The notes beneath the pieces were generated by a model. The model ran no database searches, was not told the DNA's origin, and saw nothing but the letters and a program-made list of their open reading frames with translations. The position numbers and the translations under genes are program-made. A stretch of DNA of 25,689 nt from assembly GCA_910580045.1 (NCBI GenBank), contig CAJTXF010000010.1, positions 1 through 25,689 on the forward strand, read 5' to 3'. This DNA is from an uncultured Eubacteriales bacterium (GTDB lineage: Bacteria; Bacillota; Clostridia; Oscillospirales; Acutalibacteraceae). Positions 7,456 through 15,098 of this stretch are shown here, piece after piece (the stretch's first letter is position 1; the number at the start of each line of letters is the position of its first letter).

Positions 7456-8916
7456 ATGAAGAAGTATATCGCGCTGTTTCTGGCCCTCTGTATCTTCTGC
7501 CTGCCCCTGGGGGCCTGCCAGGGGGAAAAGGCTGAAGAGGACAATAAGTCTCGGCTGATGGCCGAGGTGCAGCAGGAGCAGGCCGAGGCCAGCGCGGCAG
7601 CGGAGAAAAAGGCCAATGAGGGCAAGGACATCCTGCGGGTAGTGACGGACATCGACTGCCGGAGCAAGATGATGGGCAAGCCCTCGCAGGCCAGCCAGGG
7701 CAAGAGGACCTTTGAGACGATTTTGGAGTATTTCGGCGGCACCCCCAGCGGCATTGAGGTGGAGCTGAATATCCTGCCCCAGGACCAGGGCGGGGCCTAT
7801 GACGCAGAACTGACCCATATCCGCACAGAGATTGCCGCCGGAGAGGGGCCGGATGTGTTTTTGATGTCCGGCTTCGGGGGGCCTTATGAGGGCTACGGCC
7901 CGGCAAACACCCTGTTTCAGAGCCCGGAGGCCGCCATGAAAAAGGGCCTGTTCCTGCCCCTGGACAGTTACATGGAAAACGCCCAGCACATGGACTTTGA
8001 CAAGCTGGACCAGAAGGTGATGGAGGCCGGGCGCAATGAGCGGGGCCAGGTGATCTTGCCCATGTTCTACCGGCTGCACCAGGCCTGTGTGTTCCAAAAA
8101 GTGGAGCCGGAGGCCCTCCCCAAGGATTGGGAATCCGCCGCAGAAGAGGAGGATGAGCGCCTGTTGGAGACCTTTGCCCTGGGGCTGGCAGCGACCGGGT
8201 TCCGGGAGATGGCCTTCGGGCAGATTGCCGATTGGGACGAGGAAGAGCTTCTGCTGGACAAAAATGCCTTCTATCAGCGGGCCCAGGAGGCTGTGGGTGC
8301 CTATGGACGGGCCCTGCCCCATTTGAAGACCCTGAACACCATGGACTATAACGAAATGACCAAGGAAATCTACGGCCAGGTGGACGCTTGGACAAACAAC
8401 GTGGCTCTGGGCCGGGAGAAGTATACCTCCTATGTGTTCCGCAATGAGCGGGGGGAGATCAACGCCCCCATCGAGACCTGGTGCGCCGTGAACGCTAATA
8501 CCAAGCACCCGGAGGACGCTTTCTTTATCGTGGACTGCCTGTTAAGCAAGGAGTTCCTGGGCCAGGAGGCGTTTTGGCTCAAGATGGACTCAGGCAAAGA
8601 CAGCCACGACCAGATGACCTTCTTCTGGCTGGCGGGGGAGGACTGTGTGCCTGTGCACACAGGGCTTTTAAGCAGCCCGAAGGGCCACTATAAGTATGTT
8701 GACGCTTTGACCTCCGCCCAGCGGGACGCTCTGAAGGAGGCCCGCCAAAACATCGGCTATGCCTACTTCACCAGCAATATTGACCGGGAGATAGACCGGA
8801 CTGTACAGGGCCTGCTGGAACAGCTCTATGACGGCGGAGAACTGACCGGGGAGGAGGTCCGCAAGGCCTGTGACAAGTGCTATACCACCCTAAAAATGAT
8901 GCTTGCCGAAAGCTAG
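7456..8916 (+). CDS. Solute-binding-like lipoprotein within the rnf locus (copy 2)
   Basis: This 486-residue paralog of the preceding gene starts 26 bases after it. The signal peptide MKKYIALFLALCIFC ends in lipobox LGAC (Cys21). A charged, Ala/Glu/Lys-rich linker follows (about residues 25-55). The solute-binding signature AGEGPDVFLMSG and the LFLPLDSYM and GQVILPMFYR blocks line up with copy 1. The protein ends in MMLAES like copy 1. It is about 60 residues longer, mainly in the linker and central region. AAAAGGA at 7438-7444 is the probable ribosome binding site. rnfB starts 46 bases downstream, so the gene is very likely co-transcribed with it. No transport partners are nearby. Tandem duplication followed by divergence is the simplest origin. 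Confidence 0.8.
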   Translation: MKKYIALFLALCIFCLPLGACQGEKAEEDNKSRLMAEVQQEQAEASAAAEKKANEGKDILRVVTDIDCRSKMMGKPSQASQGKRTFETILEYFGGTPSGIEVELNILPQDQGGAYDAELTHIRTEIAAGEGPDVFLMSGFGGPYEGYGPANTLFQSPEAAMKKGLFLPLDSYMENAQHMDFDKLDQKVMEAGRNERGQVILPMFYRLHQACVFQKVEPEALPKDWESAAEEEDERLLETFALGLAATGFREMAFGQIADWDEEELLLDKNAFYQRAQEAVGAYGRALPHLKTLNTMDYNEMTKEIYGQVDAWTNNVALGREKYTSYVFRNERGEINAPIETWCAVNANTKHPEDAFFIVDCLLSKEFLGQEAFWLKMDSGKDSHDQMTFFWLAGEDCVPVHTGLLSSPKGHYKYVDALTSAQRDALKEARQNIGYAYFTSNIDREIDRTVQGLLEQLYDGGELTGEEVRKACDKCYTTLKMMLAES

Positions 8917-8962
8917 CATCCCTAGAAATCCCTGGGGAAACCCAGAAAGGAACGTGATTGTA

Positions 8963-9763
8963 ATGGATATTTTAACACCAATTCTGATTGTGGGCATCAT
9001 CGGCCTTTTGGCTGGTGTGGTGCTGGCCGTGGCCTCCATTGTAATGGCTGTGCCCAAGGACGAGAAGGCTGAGGCTTTGGAGGCCATCCTCCCTGGGGCC
9101 AACTGCGGGGCCTGCGGCTATTCCGGCTGCTCTGGCTACGCGGCGGCCATGGCCAAGGGCGAGGCCGCGCCCGGGCTTTGCTCTCCCGGCGGGGCGGCAG
9201 TGGCTGCTCAGTGCGGGGAAATTTTGGGTTCCGGCGCGGTGGAGATGGAGAAAAAGTCCGCCTTTGTCCACTGTCTGGGCAGCGAGGACAATACCACCCA
9301 GAAGATGGAATATGACGGGCTGGAGAGCTGCACGGCAGCCTCTCTCCTGAACGGGGGGGGCTCCAGCTGCCGGTTCGGCTGTCTGGGCCTGGGGGACTGT
9401 ATGGCCGTCTGTGACTATGGCGCCATACAGGTCTGCAGCGGCCTGGCTGTCATTGATACGGACAAGTGCGTGGCCTGCGGCAAATGCGTGGCCGCCTGTC
9501 CCAAGGGGCTGATAAAGCTGGCCCCAGTGAAGGCCGTGGCTGTGGTGCGCTGCTCCAACTGCGACAAGGGGAAGGACACCATGCAGGCCTGCAAGGTGGG
9601 CTGCATTGGCTGCATGAAGTGTCAGAGGACCTGTGAGGCCGGGGCTGTCACTGTGCAGAACGGCCTGGCCAGCGTAGATTCGGAGAAGTGTACTGGCTGC
9701 GGCAAGTGCGCAGAGGCCTGCCCCCGGCATGTGATTACCATGAGCCCTTTAGGGCTTGGTTGA
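8963..9763 (+). CDS. rnfB: Ion-translocating Rnf complex, subunit B (ferredoxin-like)
   Basis: RnfB is the iron-sulfur subunit that accepts electrons from reduced ferredoxin. The 266-residue product has an N-terminal membrane anchor (about residues 4-30), then the Fe-S domain GANCGACGYSGCSGYA with a further Cys at GLCSPGG. Several ferredoxin-type clusters follow: CLGLGDCMAVC, CVACGKCVAACP, CIGCMKCQRTC and CTGCGKCAEACP. This matches the cysteine-rich clostridial RnfB. ATG 8963 is preferred over GTG 8954 because AGAAAGG (8944-8950) lies 12 bases before the ATG and only 3 before the GTG. It stands apart from rnfA, after the two lipoprotein genes, and is the last rnf gene. A palindrome AGCCCTTTAGGGCT (9743-9756) sits in its last codons. 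Confidence 0.95.
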   Translation: MDILTPILIVGIIGLLAGVVLAVASIVMAVPKDEKAEALEAILPGANCGACGYSGCSGYAAAMAKGEAAPGLCSPGGAAVAAQCGEILGSGAVEMEKKSAFVHCLGSEDNTTQKMEYDGLESCTAASLLNGGGSSCRFGCLGLGDCMAVCDYGAIQVCSGLAVIDTDKCVACGKCVAACPKGLIKLAPVKAVAVVRCSNCDKGKDTMQACKVGCIGCMKCQRTCEAGAVTVQNGLASVDSEKCTGCGKCAEACPRHVITMSPLGLG

Positions 9764-9964
9764 AAAATCGAAAACGCCGTCTTTTAGCCCATAAGCAGCC
9801 CCTTTCTGCGTCAAAAATCCTCGCCAATCGGAAGATTGACTTGCGGTTTTTTCCTTGAAATGGAGCCCTTCTGGGCAAAAATCCGTCATTTCCTCTATTT
9901 TCAAACAGACCCTAGGCACACCGGAGTAAAACATCCGCATAAACTGAGAAGAGGAGGCTGGCCT
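9764..9964. other. Intergenic block between rnfB and holA
   Basis: This is 201 bases with no gene. It is more A/T-rich than the genes on either side and holds a small hairpin CAATC-GGAA-GATTG (about 9824-9837). Its minus strand is open for 63 codons (9940-9749) but shows no ribosome binding site. Its texture resembles the block at 5938-6157, with short runs of A/T between GC-rich words. I suspect a dispersed repeat without proof. The holA ribosome binding site GAGGAGG lies at about 9951-9957. No terminator with a T-run is visible, so read-through from rnfB into holA is possible. Confidence 0.35.
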
Positions 9965-11032
9965 ATGCCAACTATCACAGAGCAGGAGCTGAAAACACAG
10001 ATGAGTGGAGGGGCCCTGGCCTCCCTATACCTGCTTAAGGGAAAGGAAAAACTGCTGGTGAAGCGGGCGGCAAAAAAGCTGATTCGCCTGGCCAGCGGGG
10101 ATGTTTTTCCTGAGTTCAACCGGAATGAATTTCCCGGGGAAGCGGCGGTGGAGCAAATCTCGGATGCCGCCGCGGCCCTGCCTTTTATGGCTGAGCACAA
10201 GTGCGTGGTGGTGTCAGACTTCAACGCCGAGGAGCGCCCCCAGGCGGAGCTGGAGCAATTGCTGGACCTGCTGGACGACTTGCCGGAGACCACCACCTTG
10301 GTGCTGTACTTCCCCACCCTGAACCCAGGTGGGAGCTCCGGCAAATGGAAGAAGCTGCTGGACCGGGCCGGGAAACGAGGGTTTGTGGTGGACTTCCCCC
10401 AGCGGGAGGCAGCAGATTTGCGCCAAATCCTGGGGAAAACCGCGGAGCGCCAGGGCTGCCAGCTGAGCAGGCCAGCCCTCAACCGGCTGATAGAGTACGT
10501 GGGCAGCGATTTGACCCAGCTGCTGGGTGAGGTAGAGAAGCTGTGCGCCTACACCCTGGGCCAGGGCGGGCGGGAAATCACCCTTGAGACTGTGGAGGAG
10601 ATGACCCCCAAGAGCACAGAAGCCACTGTGTTTGTAATGATGGACGCCCTGCTTGCCGGGGACGCCCAGCGGGCGTACACCATCCTGGACAGCCTGCTTT
10701 TCCAGAACACAGAGCCTGTGAAGATTCTGGGGGCCATGGTGACGCCCTATTTGGACATGGTCCGGGTGAAGGGCGCCATGGAGAGCGGCCTCCCCACAGA
10801 CGCGCCTTTAGAGTATGCCCCTGAGTATAAGCCGGGCCGGGATAAGAAAATCAACTTCCGCCTGCGCAAGGCCCAGCAGAATCTGCGCCATTTTAACACC
10901 CAGACGCTGAAAGCCTGCCTGGATTTGCTGCTGGAGGCGGATGGGGCTCTAAAGGGCTCTCAGCTGGATAAAAACCTGGTTCTCGAGCGGCTGGCCGCCC
11001 AGCTGATGCTGACCCAGCGGGGGGAACGCTAG
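9965..11032 (+). CDS. holA: DNA polymerase III, delta subunit
   Basis: HolA is the delta subunit of the clamp loader; it opens the beta sliding clamp during replication. The 355-residue length fits. The N-terminal segment has LYLLKGKEKLLVKRAAKKL, the family's 'YLL-G-E-L' region. LPFMAEHKCVVVSD corresponds to the conserved 'P-F-...-R-V-V' segment. YVGSDLTQLLGEVEKLCAY is the 'G-D-l-...-l-..E..KL' signature, and the C-terminal helical domain (ILGAMVTPYLDMVRVKG) follows. The start at 9965 is set by GAGGAGG; longer in-frame upstream starts would run through intergenic DNA without a ribosome binding site. The stop codon directly abuts the ATG of the RNase M5-like gene, so the two are coupled. Confidence 0.92.
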   Translation: MPTITEQELKTQMSGGALASLYLLKGKEKLLVKRAAKKLIRLASGDVFPEFNRNEFPGEAAVEQISDAAAALPFMAEHKCVVVSDFNAEERPQAELEQLLDLLDDLPETTTLVLYFPTLNPGGSSGKWKKLLDRAGKRGFVVDFPQREAADLRQILGKTAERQGCQLSRPALNRLIEYVGSDLTQLLGEVEKLCAYTLGQGGREITLETVEEMTPKSTEATVFVMMDALLAGDAQRAYTILDSLLFQNTEPVKILGAMVTPYLDMVRVKGAMESGLPTDAPLEYAPEYKPGRDKKINFRLRKAQQNLRHFNTQTLKACLDLLLEADGALKGSQLDKNLVLERLAAQLMLTQRGER

Positions 11033-11638
11033 ATGCCCCGGCTGCGGGAGGCGGTCATTGTGGAGGGCCGGTGTGACAAGGCCAAACTGGCCCAAATCCT
11101 GGAGGACACGCCCATTATTGAGACCGGTGGGTTCCGCATCTTTAAGGATAAGGAAAACCTGGAGCTTATCCGCCGCCTGGCCAAAGAGCGGGGTGTGGTG
11201 GTGTTCACGGACAGCGATGGGGCTGGGTTCCTGATTCGCAGCCGCCTGAGCCAGTGCCTGCCCCCGGACAGAGTGAAGCATGCCTATATCCCGGATGTAT
11301 ACGGCAAGGAGCGGCGGAAGCGAAAGCCCTCGAAGGAGGGCAAGCTGGGGGTGGAGGGTATGCCCGCTGCCCTGCTGCTGGACTGCCTGCGCCGGGCAGG
11401 GGCCATGGTAGAGGAGGCACCCTCCGCTGGGAAGGAGAAGCTCTCTAAATCGGATTTGGCGGAGCATGGCCTCTCCGGCGGGGCAGACAGTGCCGGAAAG
11501 CGGCGGGCCCTGCAAAAACGCTTGGGCCTGCCGGAACGGCTCTCGGCCAATGGGCTGCTGCAGGCGCTGAACGCCCTCTACACCCGGGAAGAGGCCTTGG
11601 AGGCTATCGTCACACAGAAAGGGGAGGATTCCAACTGA
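11033..11638 (+). CDS. rnmV: TOPRIM-domain RNase M5-like protein
   Basis: The 201-residue product starts with a TOPRIM domain: EAVIVEGRCDK with the conserved Glu11, and VVVFTDSDGAG with the Asp60-x-Asp62 pair, which bind Mg2+. The arrangement and the basic, helical C-terminal part (KRRALQKRLGL...LLQALNALYTREE) match ribonuclease M5, which matures the 5S rRNA precursor. The family in Clostridia often carries a C-terminal DUF4093-like segment, which is what this looks like. The gene starts at the base after the holA stop, with the ribosome binding site inside holA. In Bacillus rnmV neighbours ksgA, which is not present here. It could be a TOPRIM relative with another substrate, so the gene symbol is moderately certain. 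Confidence 0.8.
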   Translation: MPRLREAVIVEGRCDKAKLAQILEDTPIIETGGFRIFKDKENLELIRRLAKERGVVVFTDSDGAGFLIRSRLSQCLPPDRVKHAYIPDVYGKERRKRKPSKEGKLGVEGMPAALLLDCLRRAGAMVEEAPSAGKEKLSKSDLAEHGLSGGADSAGKRRALQKRLGLPERLSANGLLQALNALYTREEALEAIVTQKGEDSN

Positions 11639-11643
11639 GTACA

Positions 11644-12390
11644 ATGGAGGAAAAACTGCGGATACAGAATGAAAATCTGGATGGGCGGCGCCGTGCCGAG
11701 CTGTTCCTGGACTTATACAAGCAGATGGAGGATGCGCTGGAAGAAAAGTACCGCCATGCCAGGCGGCACTTTTCCAGCGCGGTGTTTGAGTTCCAGAAGG
11801 ACTATGAAAGTGAGCCGGTGCGGGATAAGCTGGACATCTGCAGGCATATCCGCAACCTGATGGCTCACAGCGCCAATATGGACGGGGAACCAGTGGTAGT
11901 TCCTTCTCAGCCGGTGGTGGACGCCCTGCAGGAAGTGCTGGACTTTGTGAACCGGCCGCCCCTGGCAATGGAGTATGCCACCAAGGCCGAGCGGGTCTTA
12001 AAGGTGGGCCCAGACCAGCGGGTGCTGCGGGTGATGGAGCTGATGGAGAAAAACGGATACTCCCATGTGCCTGTGATGAAGGACGGCAGATTTTTCGGGG
12101 TGTTCAGCGTGGGCTCAGTGTTTCGCTATGTTCTGCGGCGCAAGGGCAAGGGCCTGGAGCCTGAAGCCACGGTGAAGGATTTGAAAGGCTATCTGGCTGT
12201 AGAGGAGCATACAGAGAATTATGAGTTCGTTTCCGCGGACGCCACATATATTGAGGTCCGCAAGCGCTTTGAGCAGGTGCGGGGCAAAAACAAGCGGGTG
12301 GCAGTGATTTTTATCACCCAGGACGGACGCCAGGACCAGCCCCTGCTGGGGATGCTGACCCCTTGGGATGTACTGGGCCGGGACGATTAG
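11644..12390 (+). CDS. HEPN-like domain fused to paired CBS domains
   Basis: The 248-residue protein has two parts. Residues about 15-105 are helical and contain RNLMAH (Arg70-x4-His75) followed by Ser, which fits the R-x4-6-H motif of HEPN RNase or nucleotide-binding domains. Residues about 108-246 form a CBS pair: HVPVMKDGRFFGVFS is CBS1 and VAVIFITQDG with LLGMLTPWDVLG is CBS2. CBS pairs usually bind adenine nucleotides and regulate the attached domain. ATG 11644 is 16 bases from GGGGAGG (11621-11627), which is long. A CTG at 11635, overlapping the previous stop, would be better spaced, so the start is not certain. Location after the RNase M5-like gene suggests an RNA- or nucleotide-related role; this is inference. 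It ends at a strong terminator. Confidence 0.75.
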   Translation: MEEKLRIQNENLDGRRRAELFLDLYKQMEDALEEKYRHARRHFSSAVFEFQKDYESEPVRDKLDICRHIRNLMAHSANMDGEPVVVPSQPVVDALQEVLDFVNRPPLAMEYATKAERVLKVGPDQRVLRVMELMEKNGYSHVPVMKDGRFFGVFSVGSVFRYVLRRKGKGLEPEATVKDLKGYLAVEEHTENYEFVSADATYIEVRKRFEQVRGKNKRVAVIFITQDGRQDQPLLGMLTPWDVLGRDD

Positions 12391-12410
12391 ATTTGTGCCT
12401 GCAAAAACAA

Positions 12411-12451
12411 GAGAAACGGCTGGGAGGAATTCATCCGCCCAGCCGTTTCTC
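12411..12451. terminator. Bidirectional rho-independent terminator
   Basis: GAGAAACGGCTGGG (12411-12424) pairs perfectly over 14 bases with 12438-12451. On the plus strand it is followed by CTTTTCGTTTTC; on the minus strand by TTGTTTTTGC. It sits between the convergent CBS gene and the unknown gene at 12491, and should end both transcripts. Confidence 0.9.
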
Positions 12452-12490
12452 CTTTTCGTTTTCTCTTTCTGTCCAAGCATTGCGGCAGAA

Positions 12491-13108
12491 TCACTCTGCA
12501 CTGCCTGCGCTGTCCACGCTGATTTCCCCGCTGCCCACCTCTGCTGTGGCCTCTGGGCCGCCGGCAGATTCTGCGCCGCTCTGTTCCCGCTGCAGGTCCT
12601 CGTCGTCCAGCTCAGATTTGACCTTGTCCTTGTCCTCTGCCATCATCCGCAACATAAGGGCCATCATATAGGCATTGGGGTCATTCTCCAGCAGGTACTG
12701 CTCATCTTCCAAGGGCACCTTGTGGCCTTTGCCGATATTTCGGGAAATGCGGGCGCACTTTTTCATTTTGTCCAAAGACTTTTTCAGCGCATCTGCCTGC
12801 TTTTGGCTCTGCTCCTTCATCTGGGCGCTCTGCTGCCGCATCACGTCAAGCATCTGTTTGGCGGCTTTCAGCTTTTCGGCTTGAGCCTGCTGGCGCTTTT
12901 CCTCCGGCGACAAAGTCTCAGTCTGTCTGCCGCTCTCCTGTTGGTTCCGCATATGCTCCAGCGCCTCTGGGGACAGCTCTACCTTATCCTCCTGAGCCTG
13001 GCCCTGGCGCGGAGAGGCGGACCCGGCCTCCTGCTTCTGCTCCCGAACAGGGGAGGGCCTCCCGGCTGCCCTTGGGCTTCTCACTTGGGGATTCATTTTC
13101 AGCTCCAT
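12491..13108 (-). CDS. Unknown charged coiled-coil protein
   Basis: I do not recognise this 205-residue protein. It is hydrophilic, rich in Gln, Glu, Lys and Ser, and mostly helical. The middle (about residues 60-125) looks like coiled coil, with SPEEKRQQAQAEKLKAAKQM and a Gln-rich stretch. A conserved-looking block NIGKGHKVPLEDEQYLLEND precedes a Met-rich helix (AYMMALMLRMMAEDKDK). The N-terminal phrase EDKVELSPEA is loosely reminiscent of FlgM-type anti-sigma factors, but the protein is twice as long and no flagellar genes are near. There is no signal peptide or membrane segment. ATG 13108 is chosen because GGAGG lies eight bases upstream; the frame extends to 13399 but overlaps the pyk start. 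It is divergent from pyk. Confidence 0.7.
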   Translation of the reverse strand: MELKMNPQVRSPRAAGRPSPVREQKQEAGSASPRQGQAQEDKVELSPEALEHMRNQQESGRQTETLSPEEKRQQAQAEKLKAAKQMLDVMRQQSAQMKEQSQKQADALKKSLDKMKKCARISRNIGKGHKVPLEDEQYLLENDPNAYMMALMLRMMAEDKDKVKSELDDEDLQREQSGAESAGGPEATAEVGSGEISVDSAGSAE

Positions 13109-13170
13109 AATCTCGACCTCCTTTGTACTATAATCGGCAGAAGCAGGGAGGAAATTAAGAAAAATAATCA

Positions 13171-13199
13171 TTTCAAAACAGAAGAATTTATGATATAAT
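13171..13199 (+). promoter_or_regulatory. Promoter of pyk
   Basis: TATAAT at 13194-13199 is a perfect -10 box. TTTCAA at 13171-13176, 17 bases upstream, is a weak -35. The palindrome GCAGAC-A-GTCTGC (13204-13216) covers the expected transcription start and could be an operator or a short hairpin in the leader; the binding factor is unknown. Confidence 0.65.
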
Positions 13200-13295
13200 G
13201 GTTGCAGACAGTCTGCTTGCGGGCAGAAGATTTTTCGGGGTGACCAGCTAGAGCCTGCCCCCATACCATACATCAATGTTGAAGGAGTGTTCCCC

Positions 13296-15041
13296 ATGAC
13301 AAGAAAAACCAAGATTATCTGCACCCTGGGTCCCGCCACAGAGGACGAGAGCGTCCTGCGCCGCCTGATGCTGGGGGGCATGAACGCGGCCCGGTTCAAT
13401 TTCTCTCACCTGGGCCATGAGGACGCCCGGAAAAAGCTGGAGCAGGTCATCCGCCTGCGGGAGGAGCTGCAGCTGCCCATTGCCACTATCCTGGACACCA
13501 AAGGGCCGGAAATTCGGGTGGGGAACTTTCAGAATGGGCCTGTGGAGCTTCACCCAGGAGACAGCTTCACCCTCACCACCCGGGAGGTTCCGGGTGACGA
13601 GAAGGCTGTATCCATCAGCTATAAGGAGCTGCCCAAGGACTTGAAGCCCGGGGCCCGGGTGCTGATTGATGACGGCCTGGTGGAGATGAAGGCTGAGCGG
13701 GTCTCAGACACAGACATTGTCTGCACAGTGGTCAACGGGGGCAGGGTCTCTAACCGCAAGGGCATCAATGTGCCGGGAACCAAGCTCTCCATGCCCTTTA
13801 TCAGCGAGAGGGACCGCGCTGACATTATCTTCGGCATTGAGAACGGCTTTGACTTTATTGCTGCGTCCTTTACCCGCACTGCTGCGGACATTCTGGAGAT
13901 TCGGCAGATTCTCAAAGAGTACAAGTGCCACACTGTGAACATCATTGCCAAAATAGAGAATATGGAAGGTGTTGAGCACATTGATGAAATCCTTCGGGTA
14001 GCTGACGGCATTATGGTGGCCCGGGGCGATATGGGTGTGGAAATCCCCTTCCAGGATGTGCCTGTGCTGCAGAAACAGCTGATTCAAAAATCCTATATGG
14101 CGGGCAAGCAGGTGGTCACCGCCACTCAGATGCTGGATTCCATGATGAAGAATCCCCGCCCTACCCGGGCCGAGGCCACGGACGTGGCCAACGCCATCTA
14201 TGACGGCACCAGCTGCATTATGCTCTCCGGCGAAACCGCTGCGGGCCAGTATCCGGTGGAGGCCCTGGAGACCATGGTCCACATTGCGGAAAAGGCCGAA
14301 GAGAGCATTGACTATATCCACCGCTTCAACTCCCGGGACAACAGCGATGTGGCATTTGACGTGACCAACGCTATCTCCCATGCCACCTGCACCACGGCCC
14401 ATGATTTGGGCGCCAAGGCCATTATCACTGTGACCAAGTCCGGCGTGACTGCCCGCCAGCTCAGCAAATTCCGGCCCCTCTACCCCATTGTGGGCTGTAC
14501 CACAGAGGAGAATGTCTGCCGCCAGCTGAACCTGTCCTGGGGCGTGACTCCTCTGCTTATTGATGAGGAGAGCGACACAGACGCCCTGTTTGACCACGCG
14601 GTGGACGCGGCCCAGCAAGCGGGTGTGGTCCACAGCGGGGATATTGTCGTCATCACCGCTGGAATGCCCCTGGGGGTCTCCGGCACCACCAACATGATGA
14701 AGGTCCACGTGGTGGGCCATGTGCTGCTCACCGGCCAAGGGGTCACGGCCAAGTCCGTCTCTGCCCGGCTGTGCGTGTGCAGGCATCTGGAGGACCTGCC
14801 CGCCCGCTTCCGGGATGGCGACATTATCGTGGTGCCTGAGACAGACAACAGTATCGTGGACTATATGCGCCGGGCCTCGGGTATTATCACTGAGCAGGCC
14901 GGGCTGAACACTCACGCTGCCATTGCTGGTCTGGCTATGGATAAGCCGGTCATTACTGGGGCCGAGCAGGCCACCCGCATTCTGAAAGGCGGCGCAGTGG
15001 TCACCCTGGACGCCGGAACTGGACGGGTAAGTGTATGCTGA
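13296..15041 (+). CDS. pyk: Pyruvate kinase with C-terminal PEP-utiliser domain
   Basis: Pyruvate kinase converts phosphoenolpyruvate and ADP to pyruvate and ATP, the last step of glycolysis. The 581-residue product begins TRKTKIICTLGPAT and GGMNAARFNFSH, both family signatures. IIAKIENMEG contains the catalytic Lys, ARGDMGVEIPFQ binds metal, and TATQMLDSM with RPTRAEATDVANA is the substrate loop. The last 80 or so residues (DGDIIVVPETDNS...GLNTHAAIAG) are the extra phosphohistidine-type mobile domain found in Bacillota enzymes such as that of Bacillus subtilis. ATG 13296 has AAGGAG (13282-13287) at the right distance; GTG 13287 overlaps that site. It leads a plus-strand run of five genes. 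Confidence 0.96.
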   Translation: MTRKTKIICTLGPATEDESVLRRLMLGGMNAARFNFSHLGHEDARKKLEQVIRLREELQLPIATILDTKGPEIRVGNFQNGPVELHPGDSFTLTTREVPGDEKAVSISYKELPKDLKPGARVLIDDGLVEMKAERVSDTDIVCTVVNGGRVSNRKGINVPGTKLSMPFISERDRADIIFGIENGFDFIAASFTRTAADILEIRQILKEYKCHTVNIIAKIENMEGVEHIDEILRVADGIMVARGDMGVEIPFQDVPVLQKQLIQKSYMAGKQVVTATQMLDSMMKNPRPTRAEATDVANAIYDGTSCIMLSGETAAGQYPVEALETMVHIAEKAEESIDYIHRFNSRDNSDVAFDVTNAISHATCTTAHDLGAKAIITVTKSGVTARQLSKFRPLYPIVGCTTEENVCRQLNLSWGVTPLLIDEESDTDALFDHAVDAAQQAGVVHSGDIVVITAGMPLGVSGTTNMMKVHVVGHVLLTGQGVTAKSVSARLCVCRHLEDLPARFRDGDIIVVPETDNSIVDYMRRASGIITEQAGLNTHAAIAGLAMDKPVITGAEQATRILKGGAVVTLDAGTGRVSVC

Positions 15042-15098
15042 GGCGTAAAAACAAAGCGGTTCTCTGAAATACTGTAAAGGAATTGGGAGGAAGCGGCA

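Noticed and set aside
12491..13108. FlgM anti-sigma factor
   Set aside because: Only the short EDKVELSPEA phrase is similar; the protein is about twice as long and no flagellar genes are present.
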